From Phaeoceros laevis (Eukaryota; Anthocerotophyta; Anthocerotopsida; Notothyladales): 35,075 bases of DNA. The stretch covers positions 190,146-225,220 of the forward strand of contig JBNGIQ010009421.1 of assembly GCA_049999765.1 (NCBI GenBank). The letters are read 5' to 3'. Made by a program: the position numbers and the translations under genes. Position 1 is the first letter of the stretch, and every line of letters starts with the position of its first letter. Positions 11,701 through 23,057 of this stretch are shown one piece after another. The notes under the pieces were generated by a model. That model was given only the letters and a program-made list of their open reading frames with translations. It did not search any database and was not told where the DNA came from.

Positions 11701-13955
11701 GTCCGAACGATCCACACGACACTGCTTACATGCTCTTTCGTAGTATCATTCAGAATAACAACTGAATGGCGCTCTACTTTCACAACCATTCCAGTTGATC
11801 CTAGATGAGCACCCCTAATGACTTTTACATGCTCTCCAGTACTGAAAAATTTTCGTACTTGTGTTTCGTTCACAGCAATTGTATCCTGTGTTTGTTACCA
11901 CAAGGTACCAGATGTTACTACTTGTAGCAAATCCAATTTGCCAAGGTCAGAAGATACAGTACGTCAAAAAGCTGCACTACCTTCAGTTGAACATCTTTTG
12001 GTCGAATATAGACAGTGTCTTCGTCGACTTTTTCCACTGTACCCATCAAATTTTGCAAGTCTCCCTCAATGATGACCACTGCATCGCCCTTCATTAGCTT
12101 CCCCCTTTGCTTTGTTGCCAATGATGAAGGGAGACCCAGTGCATCTACATTCCCATCCTCTCCAGGCTTTTGGAACTTCTGCAACTCATCAAATGTGGGT
12201 ACAACATTTGTGTCTACACTCTTTAGCGCAACTGTTTTGTAAAGATAGCCATCCTTGAATTGCATCCCATTGAAGTTGTCGAGAAGCTCTCCTGTCACAG
12301 AATCACGCTTCCTCTCCATTGGAATCCTTGTATCTCTGATAACGTTCATAATTTCCGCTCTCACATGAGGGAACTGTTCCAAGTAGAACCAGCAAGTGTA
12401 ATAGAACCAGATTTTTCTCCTGGGAGCTGAGTTTGAAACTACTACCTGATCTCATCTATGTTGAAGAAGCGTGGGACTGGTCGCAATGTCTTCTTTTTGT
12501 CCCTATCGTCCCTGTCATCCTGGACAGTGCAGATAAACTCATTGGAAGATCAACAGAAATCTAGCTGCAATAACACACATATCCTACTAGGACCGAAACT
12601 ATATGCTGTAGGTTATTCTGGAACAGTGGCAGTACCTGGAACTTGGCAGCCAAGGCTTGCAAATCTAGCCTTGGAATCAGAAGAACTTTAACCTTTTGCT
12701 TCACATGATCCACATCCATCACCTGCGGAACAGCAGAAGCACCCAAATCTGGTTACCTGCTTCGAGACCTTTACAAGGAGACCAATACACTGTCAACTAA
12801 CACCATGAAGATGCATACCTTTGCAAGATCACCCTTGTACAAACCATTCTTTATCCGAACCCAGCTGTTGTTGGCAATGTCAATTGTCTTCTTCTCAACA
12901 GAAAGGACATCTGTCATTTCCTTGATAGGAACAAGAGTGACCTTGCTTTGAAAAATCATCCTCATACCTTTGATAGCCTGCAATAGAAGCTCACGTCGTC
13001 AAACAACATACACTACACTAGACAAGGTTCACAGCAGCTGTGATCAACAAGAGTACTCACCTGCCTCACGTAAGCTTCTTTCTCAGACTCTACATAAAAA
13101 AGTCCTTTTAGGTGGTCAAGAGCGATGGCTGACTTGATGAGGAGTGGCTGCCCCTGTGTGTCCAAATCTAGGTACTTCTGCATCAAACAGACTGCAGCCT
13201 CCCTCTCATGCCCCACCTGCATACCGATTCAGACCGAGCACCCAGCCAAATATACTTATTATTTGCGACTATCACCCCGGCTCGACGAAGCTTGGGGCCA
13301 GATTGAGAGTGCTGTATCAGTCGTAACCCTACCTGGCACCTGACCATCCACAACTTGGGATCCTTGATAGATGGGAGTAAGGCCTGCTGCTCCACCTCGG
13401 TCGTTTCACCATCCTCGTACTCCCCGTAGTCATGGCCACCTCCATACCGCTGTTTAATGTAATTTTCTAAATCTTCCACATTCTCCTGCTGGTCATCTTC
13501 CGGCAAAAGATTCCGACGGGGCATCCTATTCGTCGTGACTTCTTCCTGAAGATCAGCTCCTCTGTCATCAAGGAAGCCTGCAACTTCAAAACATCCTCAG
13601 TTACACTCAGGACATCGGTCATTGTTACGACTGTATCCAATTACCCACCTACAACAACCTAGCAAGGCATTCAAGTGCTCGCACCATCTTCCCCTTCGTC
13701 CTCTTCCTCCTCTTCCTCGTCGCTGGCAACGGCGGCAGTGTCGTCGATGAATTCCGAAGCCCGCCGCATCCTGCGTTTCCTCATAGTGGTCTCCTCCTCC
13801 TCTTCCTCCTCTTCATCCTCCTCTGCAGCTTCGTCGAAGTAGACTGACGCCCTTTTTTTCCGCTTTCGAGATGGTTCTTCTTCCTCCTCTTCGTCCTCCT
13901 CTAGCTCCTCGACGTCTTCCTCCTCGTCCTCCTCAGCATAACCCTTGTACGCCAT
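8783..13955 (-). CDS. SPT5: Transcription elongation factor SPT5 (22 exons, 1046 aa)
   Basis: SPT5 with SPT4 forms DSIF, which clamps RNA polymerase II and controls pausing and elongation. Exons (minus strand): 13955-13685, 13577-13333, 13216-13061, 12977-12819, 12722-12636, 12519-12446, 12359-11981, 11885-11730, 11641-11544, 11456-11408, 11319-11164, 11022-10879, 10794-10695, 10616-10446, 10339-10282, 10178-10078, 9997-9919, 9840-9780, 9678-9552, 9466-9332, 9204-9107, 9019-8783. All use GT-AG and total 3141 nt, a multiple of three. Domains: acidic N-terminus (1-110), NGN (about 167-255, including AIKGMRMIF and [11 protein letters not shown]), KOW repeats ([66 protein letters not shown]), a Thr-Pro-rich C-terminal repeat region ([31 protein letters not shown]), and a final KOW with [19 protein letters not shown]. 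The acceptor at 12360 is weak (CATGTGAG). The family call is certain; single exon edges could shift slightly. Confidence 0.96.
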
Positions 13956-14358
13956 CGCCGCAAAACCGGCTTCAGCGAAACCGCTTCCTTCGGGCCCCTC
14001 CCGCTTAGCCCTGTACTCCCGGGAATCAAATGGTCTGCTGCCGGCCCTCAGTCTCCTTGTGCTCTGCTAGCCGCCTCGGGCAGGTCCCTCCAGCAAGAGG
14101 GCGAACGATGAGGGACTGGGCAGGGCCCAAAGAAGAACGAGTCGCCGTCCCGATCCTTTTATGCTCTTGTTGGGCAGAACCGGATCAACAACTAAAACCC
14201 ATTTACACTGGCGAACCTTAAACGGGAAACGCCTGGAGCTAACGTCAGCCGCTCCCTCTCACGTGACCGACCAGACTAGCTCCGTAAGTCGCAGAAGCCC
14301 CGCAAATTGGAGGCACGATGAGCTGAAGGGTTTTGGCAGCCGGGAGCCAGCAGAAGAG
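13956..14358. promoter_or_regulatory. Bidirectional promoter region between SPT5 and POT transporter
   Basis: Only 403 bp separate the divergent start codons. A G-box core CACGTG lies at 14260-14265, 94 bp before the transporter ATG, a bZIP/bHLH site common in plant promoters. No clear TATA box is seen. Shared regulation is possible but not shown. Confidence 0.5.
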
Positions 14359-16310
14359 ATGGCGGACGTTGATGTGGATGCGGCGGAGGTCCACGCCCTC
14401 GGGGGAGCGTCCGCCAGTGAAACTAGTAGCCCTGGCTTGTTGCGCTCCTTTCCTCCCAGCATCAAGTACCTGGTGTGGAATGAATTCTGCGAGAGGTTCT
14501 GTTACTATGGCATGAAAGCCATTTTGGCACTCTATTGCCTCCAACGCGTGCGGTTGACGGAAAATGAGTCCACCGAGGTTGTTCACATGTTCATGGTGGC
14601 CTGTTATGCCACGCCGCTGATTGGAGCCTTTATCAGTGATGGCTTCTGGGTAAGGTGTATGTTGAGATTGCCGCACTGAATTTAAATTGTTGATGTCAGT
14701 CTCAGTCAATGGCGGCTGAGGTGTGGTTGTATCTCTCAGGGTAAATATCGCACAATCCTATATTTATCTATGGTTTACGCTGTAGGCAATTGGGCAATGG
14801 CTCTAGCTGCCTGGCCAGATCCTGACAATGTCAACACCCAGTATATATTCTGGGGTACGGTGGTAGCTCTTTTGTTGATCGCGTTCGGGACAGGAGGTAT
14901 AAAACCCTGCGTGTCAGCATTTGGAGGGGACCAGATTGAGCATACTGTGGAGGAAGGGCCAACAAAATTGACGCTTCGCCGCAGATTCTTTTCTCTGTTT
15001 TATGCCGCTATCAACGCCGGCTCTGTCATTTCAACCATCCTCACGCCCATTTTGAGAGCTCATGTATCATACTCTGTGGCTTTCGCTGTTCCAGCATTCT
15101 TGATGCTGGTGGCCATTTCAATTTTTTTGCTTGGCAGAAAAACTTATGTTGACAGGCCTCTTCAAGGAAACGTCTTTGCCTCAGTGGGTAGCATTATCGT
15201 GGATGCTGTGAGGCTGCGGAAAGCAAGTGGCAAGAATGATAAGGGTGAAGAGAATTCCGTCCAGCAAAAACTAATCGCAAGCTCTCAGAAGCAGCACTGG
15301 TTAGATGCTGCGAAGATTGAGCATCCGGCAAAAGATGTTGAAGATGTCAAAGCTGTGCTTCAAGTCTTGATTGTCCTTTTGCCCACACCTTTGTTCTGGT
15401 CGCTATCTGATCAGTCATCATCGACATGGATATTCCAGGGGGCTGCTATGGAGGGTCGTGTGGTAGGGAACATAGTCATAGAGCCAGATCAAATGCAGGT
15501 AAGTGCATATTGACCAACCATGGGCTCTTTTTTACTTTTTTGAACTGTGAACTCTTCTTTTGCCAACAGTAAAGTAGACAGTTGTTGCATGTAACCGAGT
15601 TATGGTGATCTGGTTATGGCAGGCTTTGAATCCGGTATTTGTGCTTCTTTTGATCCCATTATTCGACCAAATCATATATCCCTTCTTTGAGAATAGGAGA
15701 ATTCCTATGCGTCCTCTGCGAAGAATGAGCATTGGTCTTTTTTTCAGTGCCCTTGCCTTTATTATATCAGGTGTGATTCAAATAGCAATTGACAGGAAAG
15801 AGGCAGCTGGTTCTGGCAAGATCAGCATATTGTGGCAGACAATCCCTTATATGATTGTAACAGCTGGCGAGGTTATGTTCTCTATCAGCGGATTAGAATT
15901 TGCATATGCAGAGGCACCTGATTCCATGAAGTCTGTTGTCCAGTCGATATGGCTCTTCACAGTGGCTGTAGGTAAGCAGTTTGGGATTACCGGTGCCCCC
16001 ATGTCTGTCGGTCCTTGATTGTGGAGCAGTAACCACAGAGCATAAAGTCTTGTTGGAGGATGTGCTAATGGAATTGTTTGGTCTGCTGCCAGGGAACTTG
16101 ATCACAGTCATAATTGTGGCCATTGTGGGTGGCCGCCTGTCGAAGGCGAAGGAATTTTTCTTCTTCAGCATCGTATGTCTGGTGGCTGTGCTGCTCATGT
16201 CTTGGGTCGGTGCAAGGTATGTTTACAAGCGTCAAGGCGCTATCATACCAGAGGAGAAAAGGGCATTGCAGTACCCAACTTCCTTAGAAGTGCCCAACAG
16301 TGCCCAATGA
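14359..16310 (+). CDS. Proton-coupled oligopeptide transporter (POT/PTR, SLC15-like)
   Basis: Four exons (14359-14649, 14740-15498, 15623-15971, 16093-16310) with GT-AG introns total 1617 nt, coding 538 aa. POT carriers of the major facilitator superfamily import di- and tripeptides with protons across membranes. Signatures: ExxER (E42-F-C-E45-R46) within WNEFCERFCYYGMKA, GTGGIKPCVSAFGGDQ, FSLFYAAINAGSVIST with LTPILR, and TAGEVMFSISGLEFAYAEAP followed by MKSVVQSIWLFTVAVGN. Hydrophobic helices follow the family pattern. The frame is open upstream to 14161, but the ATG at 14359 gives a normal N-terminus. In these motifs the protein looks closer to animal and fungal peptide transporters (SLC15) than to the expanded plant NPF nitrate/peptide family; this is by memory, not alignment. 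Substrate and membrane (plasma membrane or vacuole) are unknown. Confidence 0.93.
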
Positions 16311-17541
16311 TAACTCCTACCGCTTGGAAATGAGTTGTTAAGGCGCATTCAAGCGACCGTGTAGCAAAGACGCAAGAGGTCTACCACGGCCCTTGGATGA
16401 AAAGCTACAAGTTCAAAGTTGCACCCGTCTGCGTTTGATTATCCTCAGTAAGATACAACCGCTGTACAGTATGGCTCCTGATCATATGATTATTTGGTCG
16501 GTGGATTAGCATTCTCAAACCCTTTGGGCAGGAGATATACGGCCAATTATTATCCTCGAACTTTACATGTAGTGGTGAACTATGGCATACCAGACGATGC
16601 AGGCACCTACGTTCATGGAAATAACACTACTTCGGGAATCGCCATTCCCGGTTTAACTATTTCCCTATAGGCACCTACGTTCATAGAAATAACGTACTTT
16701 GGGAATCGCCATTCCCGGTTTAACTATTTCCCCATAGGCACCTACGTTCACAGAAATAACACTACTTTTTGGGAATCGCCATTCCCGGTACGGGAACTGT
16801 TTCCCCATTCGCCACTCGTATGCTTCCTTATTTGCCGTAGTCTCATCCGTGAAATAAAGGCACGACTAGGTGGCTGCATCAAGCGCCTCAATGTTCACGC
16901 CTCAACGTTATATCGATCCTTCGAGGACGAGGAACTGCATGACTGCATTTCTGTTCGACGCTTGAACCAGTCGACAGTACGACGTCTAAGACTTTATAAG
17001 CACGTTTCATCTCCACGGACACGTCTTTTATAACGGAGCCGGGCCCACAGCTAATGACTAATAGTGTATGACTAATAGTAAATGCTCCTATTGGTGTAGC
17101 CGAGAGTCTCGAGTCGAAGGCTGGGCTGTCCATGTCCGTTGCGAGTGGAGCATCCCTCTTTGACGGAATTCGTCACGCTCATCTCCTCTGCACTGTCCGA
17201 ACCTCTGCAGATCAGTGCTCGGAGGACTAGCTGAGAGGGAAAATTTCGAGATCTCGCCCGATCCGTCAATGCGTCAACGAAGGAGGACCACTGTGCGACT
17301 GCCTAAAGTGCCAGGGCTGCACTGGAGGACGAACCGGTTCGCTGGATGAAGCCCGGGTTCTTCCAAGCTCGGATTTTGGCTTGAGGGAGCAAGAGGGACA
17401 GCATGCTGGTGCCGGCGCCGCATTGATGCTTGCCGCTAGCAGGATCTGGCATGTTGAATGTGTGCGAGGTTTGGGCAGATCGGAATTGTACGATGGGACT
17501 AGGGAGCATCTGATCAGTCGCTGCTCCTGACCTAGGTGGAG
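16311..17541. other. Intergenic between POT transporter and COG1
   Basis: It holds the transporter 3' UTR, the 68-bp tandem repeat and the COG1 5' flank. An AATAAA at 16853-16858 might be a polyadenylation signal. TGACTAATAGT is repeated twice close together near 17055-17080. No gene is recognised; the minus frame 17303-17812 overlaps the COG1 start and is a shadow. Confidence 0.45.
16601..16806 (+). repeat. Three tandem copies of a ~68-bp repeat with internal hairpin
   Basis: Units start at 16601, 16669 and 16736. Each begins AGGCACCTACGTTCA, continues GAAATAAC, and contains GGGAATCGCCATTCCCGGT. That last block is a 6-bp inverted repeat (GGGAAT/ATTCCC) around CGCC. The third copy diverges after the hairpin. 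No spacers separate the copies, so this is a minisatellite-like array, not CRISPR. Confidence 0.9.
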
Positions 17542-20500
17542 ATGAGGAGTGGCAGGTTTCAGCCGAAGGGTGGGGAGGATGCCACCATGCGCAATGCCGA
17601 GGCCCTCTTCGAGACACGGACGGTGGTGGACATCCGAGGTGTGGAGGCCCGCACGCGCAAGGAGATCGAGGAGAAAAAGGAGGAGCTGCGGCAGCTGGTG
17701 GGAGCCAGTTACAGGGACCTGATTGAAAGCGCAGACTCCATAGTCTTGATGAAAAATTCATGCCAGGCTGTTGCAGTGAACATCCGGCGAATGGAGGATG
17801 GCTTCGAGTCACTCAAGCAAGCTGTAGCTTTCACGCAGCCGTCTCCCGAGGCAGACGTCGAGGGGGGTCGCAGGGAGAGATTGTATGCCATCGGGAGCAG
17901 GGTGAAGTATTTGGTAGACACTCCCGAGAAAATTTGGGGATGTCTGGACGAGCACATGTACCTGGAGGGGTCGGAGCGGTATCTCCGCGCCAGAGAAGTG
18001 CACAGCCTACTCACTGAAACATCAGTGGGTGCGGAGAAGAAGGAGCTGCTGGCAAATTTTCCACTATTGCGCCACCAATGGCCGCTGGTGGAGACATTTC
18101 GTGGCCAGATTTCTCAGAGGAGCAGGGACCGACTGCAAGAATCAGGTTTGGATGTTGCAGACTATGCTGTCGCCCTTGCTGCTGTCGCCATCATCGACGA
18201 GCTCACGTCGCAACAGATCTTTACCCTTTTTCTTGAGACACGAAAGTCCTGGCTGAGGACTGTCATCAGAGGAGCAGTTTTGAGTAGGGATAAAATAGGA
18301 CGAGAAAATACTGGTGACGCAGGGGAATCAGGGGATGTCAAGAATACGGCAGCAGTTTTGAGGAAAGTTGTCTTCATGATCCAAGCCTCTCTGTGCCACG
18401 TTGGTGAACTGTTTTTAGAGGTGTCGAATGGCAAGGCTCCTCTTCTATTCAGTACGGTTTTGACTGCACCCCCAGGATCACAACTGTTTGGAGGAATCCC
18501 GAATCCTGAAAAGGAAGTTCGACTGTGGAAGGCACATCGTGAGAAGTTGGAGAGCAGTATGGGGTCGTTGACTGGTCAGTACATCACAGAAGCATGTGTC
18601 CCATGGTTACACGCTTGTGCAGAGGAAATTCGTGTAGAAGTCAAGGCACTTCTTGACGAGATCAAGAGTGTAACTGAGCTAGCAGAAATAGAAAAAAGTA
18701 TCATGGAAGCCTTAGCAGCCCAGGCACCGATGACACCGAGTCTGGATTGGTTGAAAAGTGCCTTTGGAAGGGACATCGATTCTCCATGGGACTGTGTTTG
18801 CCAGCTTCTTCTGAAGGAGCCAGTGAACCTTTGGGATGGTGTTTTTGAGTCTATGTTCGTGGAAAGGGTCAAACGCATATTGGATATAGGGTTCTCTAAA
18901 CTCAGTGTTGGACAGCTAGTGGATAACTGTTTAGCTGCGATTAAGGCATCACCCTCTGCTCTCGAGGATTTGACTGCATGCCAAATTTACTCGTCAGATT
19001 CAGCAGGGTTTGGGCCTCTGCAAGAAAGTGGTGTTCAGAAGAAGCTGGATATCCTTCAGGCTTTGGAGGATACGACTGGCTCACTTTGGAAGTACTCCCG
19101 GGATGCCAAAGAATTTTTTGGTGCTACGAATTCTTGCTTTGGTCCAGATGTAGCTCGGGTGAAAGATACAATTGACATGGCATTGAAAACAATTCTGGTG
19201 GATCTGTTGGGCTTTCTTTACGGACCTAGGGGATCTCAGAGAACGTCAGAACTTGCTCCGTATCTGCAGGGACAATGTCACAAGTGTGTGTCCACTATAA
19301 TTCTGGAGCTGGATGCCAAACTAGCGAACTTGTGGAAGAGCATGGGCGAAGTAACAGAAAGCGGAAGAGCAGATTCTGGAGTTGTCAGCTTGAAACCAGA
19401 AACTTGGCATCCAAACAGTAACAATGAGTCTGCCCTTAATGATGTTCAGCAGTCTAACACTGAGCAACCTACCATCGTAGAAAAAGCATTATTTCTTGGT
19501 AGAGTAGCTGATGCTCTACGACAGCACTCATCTTCCCTTCCACTTGTGCTTGGACCTCCGTCTGTATGGTTGGGAGAAAGTGGAAGAATGACTGGTCCGG
19601 ATAAGGGAACAGTTATAGTGAGGAGAAATTCATGGTTAGATGGTCAGCATGCTGGTATTGATGGACATGGGCGGTGGAAGCGAGGAAGTAGCATAGGTAG
19701 CTATGACGGAGCAACATCGAAGCTGGAGGGACTACAAAGAAGCTTAAGGCGTTTAAGCATAGAAGCTCATAGTACTTGGGTGGCATGGAGCACTCAGCAA
19801 CTTTCTGCATGTCTGTCAAGAGATGTTATGAAAGACGAGTGTCTCTCCACAGCACACCCTCTGAAGGTAGCATCAGTAAACATGGGTACACTATAAAAGA
19901 CCTAGATGTTCTGCTTTGGTTGGACTGTCAACATTGCTTTGTGCTAATAGTTACTTTTCGTGAAGGGGTGGGAAGAGACGGTCCTCAAGCAACAAGAAGA
20001 AGGTGGAGGTACGGTGGAACTCAAAATGGCACTGCCGGCGATGTCATCTCCCTATTCTATCGCTTTTCTGTTCACTGCCTGCCAGGAGATACGTCGTGTT
20101 GGTGGGCATCTATTGGACAGAGCTGTGCTTCGGATGTTTGCATGGAAGCTCTCAGAACATGTAAGTTTCTGAATGTTAATTCATCAAACGAGGCTGTGTT
20201 TCCTATCCTATCATCTGGATCATTGCTCTGTCAACTGGACATGCTCAAGTCTGTTTGTTCTTTGCTGCAGGTCTTCACCATCTATGAGAGCTTGATCTCT
20301 GATTCTTCAGCAGTGAACAGGCGCATATCTGAGAAAGGCTTATTGCAACTCCTTTTTGATGTACGACTTCTGGCAGATGTCCTTTCTGGCGGTCAAAATA
20401 TCACTGCGCACAACTTCGATTCTTTAGAAGAAGAGAAAATGCAGGCGTCTCTAAGTACAGGAGCGGTTGTAAAGAGAAAAGATTTTCTGAGCCAATCTGA

Positions 20501-21486
20501 GGCTTCGTTGGCAGCTAGAAAAAAATGGGCATTCAAGATAACTTTGAAGCTTTCTGGCAGACTAGATCCAATTGATTGGGCAACGTGAGTCTCCTCCCAA
20601 GGTTGTTCTTTGGTTTTTTATAATTTGTGTGCAACTTCTGTCTGATATGGGGTGGAAGTGTCTATTGTGTCTGTGTCTATGCAGGTATGAGCCACACTTG
20701 TGGGAGAATGAGCGTCGATTCTATCAAAGATCAGCTGTGCTTTTTGGTGCTCTTATTCAACTCAATCGCCTATACACAGATACAGGACAACGGCTCCCGT
20801 CCACATCTGACACCAATGTACTCAACATGTCTGCAACAGTCCCGCGGTTCACTTATCTACCTATAAGGTAACTTTCAGATCTTGGCCATTCTGCAGCAGG
20901 TCATGAATTGGAGCATATTTACTAATTGAAGCAACTTATTTGCATTGTTCGTCGTCTTTCTCAGCGCCCCAAATTTATCAGCAAATGGGTTGTCAACTCC
21001 TCATCGTTCAAGGAGAAAGACTGATGCTGGGTGGAAATCCAATGCAAATGGCGAGGATGCTTCAAAATTCACTTTCGAGGATAGTCCATCCTCAGCATCG
21101 ACAGCCAGACCTTTGTTGAAGTCCATCATGGGCCAGGTTTCTCCTATACCTTGCAGATTCTGGTTTATGCTTCTCATTCTAGTGATTGAGGACGGTGCTA
21201 CATAGGTGTTGGTTGTGGGACAATTTTGTGACTGTTCGACAAGTTTGCATGCCAAGGTTGTCGTTTAAAAGAGACACTGTTATAAATTACTGTTTTCCAA
21301 TCCTCTGAACATCAGGTGGGGAGCAAGTTTGGTGAAGGAACCTTGAAGTTGGGCTCCATGTTAAGTGATGGTCAAGTAGGACGGTTCAAGGACAAGTCTG
21401 CTCTTGCAATATCCACTTTTGGAGATATGTATGCTGCTGGCCTGTTTTCATCTTTGACAGCCAGTGCAACCAAGTCAGATGGGTGA
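17542..21486 (+). CDS. COG1: Conserved oligomeric Golgi complex subunit 1 (COG1)
   Basis: COG1 is part of lobe A of the COG tether, which guides retrograde vesicles within the Golgi. Six exons (17542-19866, 19966-20160, 20271-20584, 20685-20867, 20965-21136, 21316-21486) keep one frame and give 1119 aa, near the length I recall for plant COG1. The N-terminus carries the Vps51/COG1 block: [39 protein letters not shown] and [16 protein letters not shown]. Later blocks [15 protein letters not shown] and [18 protein letters not shown] span the first intron in phase and match plant COG1. The protein is largely helical and has no membrane segment. The open frame begins at a GTG codon (17536); ATG 17542 is the first usable start, but ATG 17587 sits in a better context (GCCACCATG) and may be preferred. 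The first exon is unusually long, 2.3 kb. Confidence 0.93.
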
Positions 21487-22619
21487 TTGATTGCACACTT
21501 CATTGAGGCCACATCAAGCGAAGGGCCTTCACATCAGCAATTTTGGCAAGCTGTCTTGCTCTTTTGCCGTCAGTCTCTTAGCCGGGCTTGCACAACTACT
21601 GACTTACGGCACTTACACAGTGCGAAGAGATGGGCAGACGCAATTAGTACCTGCTCTGGTAGCACATATGTATGTGCCTCAGCCGCTTCCTACAATCCCA
21701 CTGCTGGCATACAGGGAGGAGGTCCAGCTCTGACAAAGCTCTGGATGGTGTTTATAACGCAGCATGGCTCAGTTCTATGCTGAGGAATGTCAAGTTTTCC
21801 GTGAAGCCAGCGGAAGGAGGTGACGCAAGAGTCAGTGTTGGAGTGCTGCTGCCCTTCATCCCATTCTATGTCAAAATACATGAACGAACTGTTGTGGCAT
21901 TCGTCCCGGAACTGCAGATTACCATGATTTTTGAGGTAGTGTTGTCAAGGAAAGCGTGTGGAATTGTAACCACATGCATGTGGCATGAGGATATGCGTAG
22001 TCTTTGTCTATTGCACTGTGAAATCAGAGAATCTGATAGAGCTGCTTCAGGTCGCAGTGGTTTTCTGTTTTGGGTGTCTTCGGTCTATCCGACTCTATCG
22101 CGAAGGGGTGCAAGATCCAGACAAGAATGAATGCCTATGAAATAGACTAAAGAGTAGACTTAGCGTGTGGTAGTCTCAATTTCTCATGTGCAAACTTCAA
22201 AGGTGGTGTATTCTGTTTCAAATTTGAACTTCAAGTAGAGGTTGGGAGTGCGACCGGGAGTTTGGCCCGAAGCGGCAAATTCGAAGTTCGAACCGGACAG
22301 GGCCCGCCTAAATTCAAGTTTGCCACATCAACGATCCCAACTCTCGGTAGGCGAATCGCTATATATCCTAGCGTAACCTCCTCATCCCTCTTGAAGTGCT
22401 CAATCGTCCCGCCCGCGCTTCGCAGAGCTCCGATTTTTTCGCTCGCTGCCTCAGGTTTGCTGCTCTATCGTTTGCAACCTGATTTTCTGTCAAGGGGTGC
22501 TGGGGCGTCTGTTTTCTCGCAACGTGCTTCAGCTGGTTGGATTGTTAAAGCTAAGCTGCTGTCTGTCTTACTCGATGCAGAATTCTGGTCTTCTATTTGC
22601 CGCTACCTGCTACTGAGAC
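21487..22619. other. Intergenic between COG1 and H2B
   Basis: It contains the COG1 3' UTR and the H2B promoter. A plus frame of 152 codons (21672-22130) has no family resemblance. A 12-bp palindrome TTCAAATTTGAA (22217-22228) lies amid several TTCAA/TTCGAA motifs about 400 bp before H2B. Confidence 0.4.
22360..22366 (+). promoter_or_regulatory. Candidate TATA box for H2B
   Basis: TATATAT lies 254 bp before the H2B ATG in an otherwise GC-balanced stretch, which would imply a 5' leader of about 220 nt. I see no plant histone octamer. Position is the only support. Confidence 0.4.
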
Positions 22620-23024
22620 ATGGCTCCCAAGGACGAGCAGAAAGCAGGGAAGGGGAAGGCGGAGAAGAAGCCGGTGAAGCCGAAGGGTGAGAAGAAGCCT
22701 GTTTCCCTGAGCAAAGAAGGCTCCAAGAAGAAAAAGGTGAAGAAGAGTGTGGAGACGTACAAGATTTACATCTACAAAGTCCTGAAGCAAGTGCATCCAG
22801 ATACTGGTATCTCTTCCAAAGCCATGGGGATCATGAACTCATTCATCAACGATATATTCGAGAAGCTTGCTCAAGAAGCTGCCAAGCTGGCCCGATACAA
22901 CAAGAAACCGACCATTACGTCGCGGGAGATTCAAACAGCAGTGAAGCTGATTTTGCCCGGGGAGCTAGCCAAGCACGCAGTCTCGGAGGGGACCAAGGCC
23001 GTCACGAAGTTCACCAGTGCTTAG
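22620..23024 (+). CDS. H2B: Histone H2B
   Basis: Intronless, 134 aa. Residues 1-40 form a Lys-rich tail (many KK and KPKGEKK), followed by the histone fold starting at [19 protein letters not shown]. The fold shows [39 protein letters not shown] and [17 protein letters not shown], and ends VTKFTSA. Lys130 in AVTKF corresponds to the lysine monoubiquitinated in yeast and plants. H2B pairs with H2A in the nucleosome. The fold is nearly identical to plant H2B, and the tail length is as expected. Absence of introns and a 3' stem-loop suggest a replication-dependent histone gene. No other histone gene is in the window. Confidence 0.98.
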   Translation: MAPKDEQKAGKGKAEKKPVKPKGEKKPVSLSKEGSKKKKVKKSVETYKIYIYKVLKQVHPDTGISSKAMGIMNSFINDIFEKLAQEAAKLARYNKKPTITSREIQTAVKLILPGELAKHAVSEGTKAVTKFTSA

Positions 23025-23039
23025 GCTGGTCACACTTTA

Positions 23040-23057
23040 TGGTGTTTTTTAACACCA
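23040..23057 (+). terminator. Histone-type 3' stem-loop downstream of H2B
   Basis: GGTGTTTTTTAACACC (23041-23056) folds into a 6-bp stem (GGTGTT/AACACC) with a TTTT loop; an outer T-A pair makes seven. It starts 17 nt after the stop codon and is followed by ACCA. The size (6-bp stem, 4-nt loop), the GG start and T-A loop closure, the T-rich loop and the ACC flank resemble the metazoan and chlorophyte histone mRNA stem-loop (GG-YYY-T-loop-A-RRR-CC), with one stem pair (G-C) off the consensus. If functional, the mRNA would end here without a poly(A) tail. Confidence 0.6.

Noticed and set aside
16601-16806. Repeat array considered as CRISPR
   Set aside because: The copies abut with no unique spacers, there are only three, and the genome is eukaryotic.
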